Both the position numbers and the translations under genes were made by a program. From the NCBI GenBank assembly GCA_017420625.1, contig JAFOIR010000003.1, positions 1 through 6,840 on the forward strand: a stretch of DNA of 6,840 nt, in the 5' to 3' direction. Below the pieces are notes generated by a model. The model was not told the origin of the DNA and searched no databases. It was given only the letters and a program-made list of their open reading frames with translations. Source of the DNA: Bacillota bacterium. Lineage in GTDB: Bacteria > Bacillota_A > Clostridia > Lachnospirales > Bianqueaceae. Below are positions 5,999 through 6,840 of this stretch, piece after piece (the first letter of the stretch is position 1; each line of letters starts with the position of its first letter).

Positions 5999-6840
5999 AT
6001 GAAAGACCGACAGTATCCGTTATATCACAGTGAAATGGAACACGACGCCTGCGGTGTAGGTGCGATCGCTGACCTCAGCGGCCGGCCGACCCACCGCACC
6101 ATAGAGCAGGCACTGAAGATCGTGGAACGGCTTGCACACAGAGCCGGATCGGATGCGCTCGGAACGACCGGTGACGGCGTGGGGATCATGACCAATCTTC
6201 CTCACGCTCTTTTTTTGGTATGGGCGGACGAAGAAGGGATCCGGCTGGGAAAGCCGGGAGACTATGGTGTGGGGATGTTCTTCCTTCCCGAGGATGAAGT
6301 GGGTGCCGACAATGTCTGCCGGATCTTCGAGCAGTTGGCGGATTCAGCGAAGATCCCTGTTCTCGGCTGGCGTAAAGTCCCGTGTCACCCGGCACAGCTC
6401 GGTGCCGGAGCGCGCAGAACGATGCCCCGGATCCTGCAGTGCTTCCTGAAACGGCCTAAGAATTGTCTGAAGATTGATGATTTTGAACGGCGGCTCTATA
6501 TCCTCCGCCGGACTTTTGAAAAACAGGACACCGATGCGTATATCTGTTCTCTTTCTTCCCGGACGATCGTCTATAAGGGCATGATGCTGGTCGGCCAACT
6601 GCGTTCTTTTTACGATGACTTGCAGGATGTCCGCTATACCTCAGCCATGGCTATGGTCCACTCACGTTTCTCCACGAATACTTTTCCCAGCTGGAGTAAG
6701 GCTCATCCGCAGCGGATGCTGCTGCACAACGGAGAAATCAATACAATCCGAGGCAACCATGACCGTATGAAAGCACGGGAAGAGACCATGCGCTCATCAG
6801 TCCTTGGTGATCAGATGGCCAAGGTACTGCCCGTTGTTCA
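5999..6840 (+). CDS. gltB: Glutamate synthase large subunit, N-terminal part (runs off the right edge)
   Basis: The frame stays open from the ATG at 5999 to the end of the window (280 codons plus two bases). GOGAT transfers the amide of glutamine to 2-oxoglutarate, giving two glutamates, and with GS forms the ammonium assimilation cycle. The visible part is the class II (Ntn-type) glutaminase domain. EHDACGVGAIADLSG begins at residue 14, with C18 as the predicted catalytic cysteine exposed after removal of a 17-residue propeptide. Downstream are HSRFSTNTFPSW (221-232), HNGEINTIRGN (243-253), and the following DRMKARE, all typical of the family. Full-length proteins have about 1500 residues, so the FMN and iron-sulfur synthase domains lie outside. 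The start is supported by AAAGGAG nine bases upstream. Nothing suggests truncation other than the window edge. Confidence 0.95.
   Translation, partial: MKDRQYPLYHSEMEHDACGVGAIADLSGRPTHRTIEQALKIVERLAHRAGSDALGTTGDGVGIMTNLPHALFLVWADEEGIRLGKPGDYGVGMFFLPEDEVGADNVCRIFEQLADSAKIPVLGWRKVPCHPAQLGAGARRTMPRILQCFLKRPKNCLKIDDFERRLYILRRTFEKQDTDAYICSLSSRTIVYKGMMLVGQLRSFYDDLQDVRYTSAMAMVHSRFSTNTFPSWSKAHPQRMLLHNGEINTIRGNHDRMKAREETMRSSVLGDQMAKVLPVV

Overview
The window reads as chromosomal DNA from a low-to-mid GC member of the Bacillota (Firmicutes), probably Clostridia or Erysipelotrichia. The reasons are strong AAGGAGG-type ribosome binding sites, sigma-A-type promoters with TTGACA/TATAAT boxes, a short (443-residue) GSI-type glutamine synthetase of the Bacillus/Clostridium kind, and the order glnA, ANTAR regulator, glutamate synthase, which is known from clostridia. 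The genus cannot be settled from the sequence.

Left edge (1-163): no convincing gene. It holds three hairpins in a row (41-59, 64-80, 85-114). The first has a plus-strand T-tract and would end transcription coming from outside the window. The third probably ends the minus-strand operon. The first bases vaguely resemble the right end of an IS200/IS605-type element, but this is weak.

Minus-strand operon (3929 down to about 80): a sigma-A promoter (TTGTTA, 17 bp, TATAAT) drives a four-carbon acid sugar kinase, a PdxA-family dehydrogenase and a MATE-family transporter. Kinase plus PdxA is the signature of the D-threonate route (DtnK/PdxA2), in which a four-carbon sugar acid is phosphorylated and then oxidatively decarboxylated to dihydroxyacetone phosphate. 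The MATE gene overlaps the pdxA stop by four bases (ATGA), so it looks translationally coupled, an unexpected partner for this pathway.

Plus-strand operon (3982 to beyond 6840): a good promoter is followed within a few bases by a very strong intrinsic terminator, and then by glnA. Downstream lie an ANTAR-domain RNA-binding antiterminator (NitR type, with a degenerate receiver domain) and the start of the large subunit of glutamate synthase. Together these are the GS-GOGAT ammonium assimilation enzymes with their likely regulator. The leader terminator plus an ANTAR protein suggests that glnA, and probably the whole operon, is controlled by transcription antitermination. The odd point is that the leader before the terminator is too short to hold the standard pair of hexaloop hairpins that ANTAR proteins bind.

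The glutamate synthase gene runs off the right edge and has no stop codon in the window.
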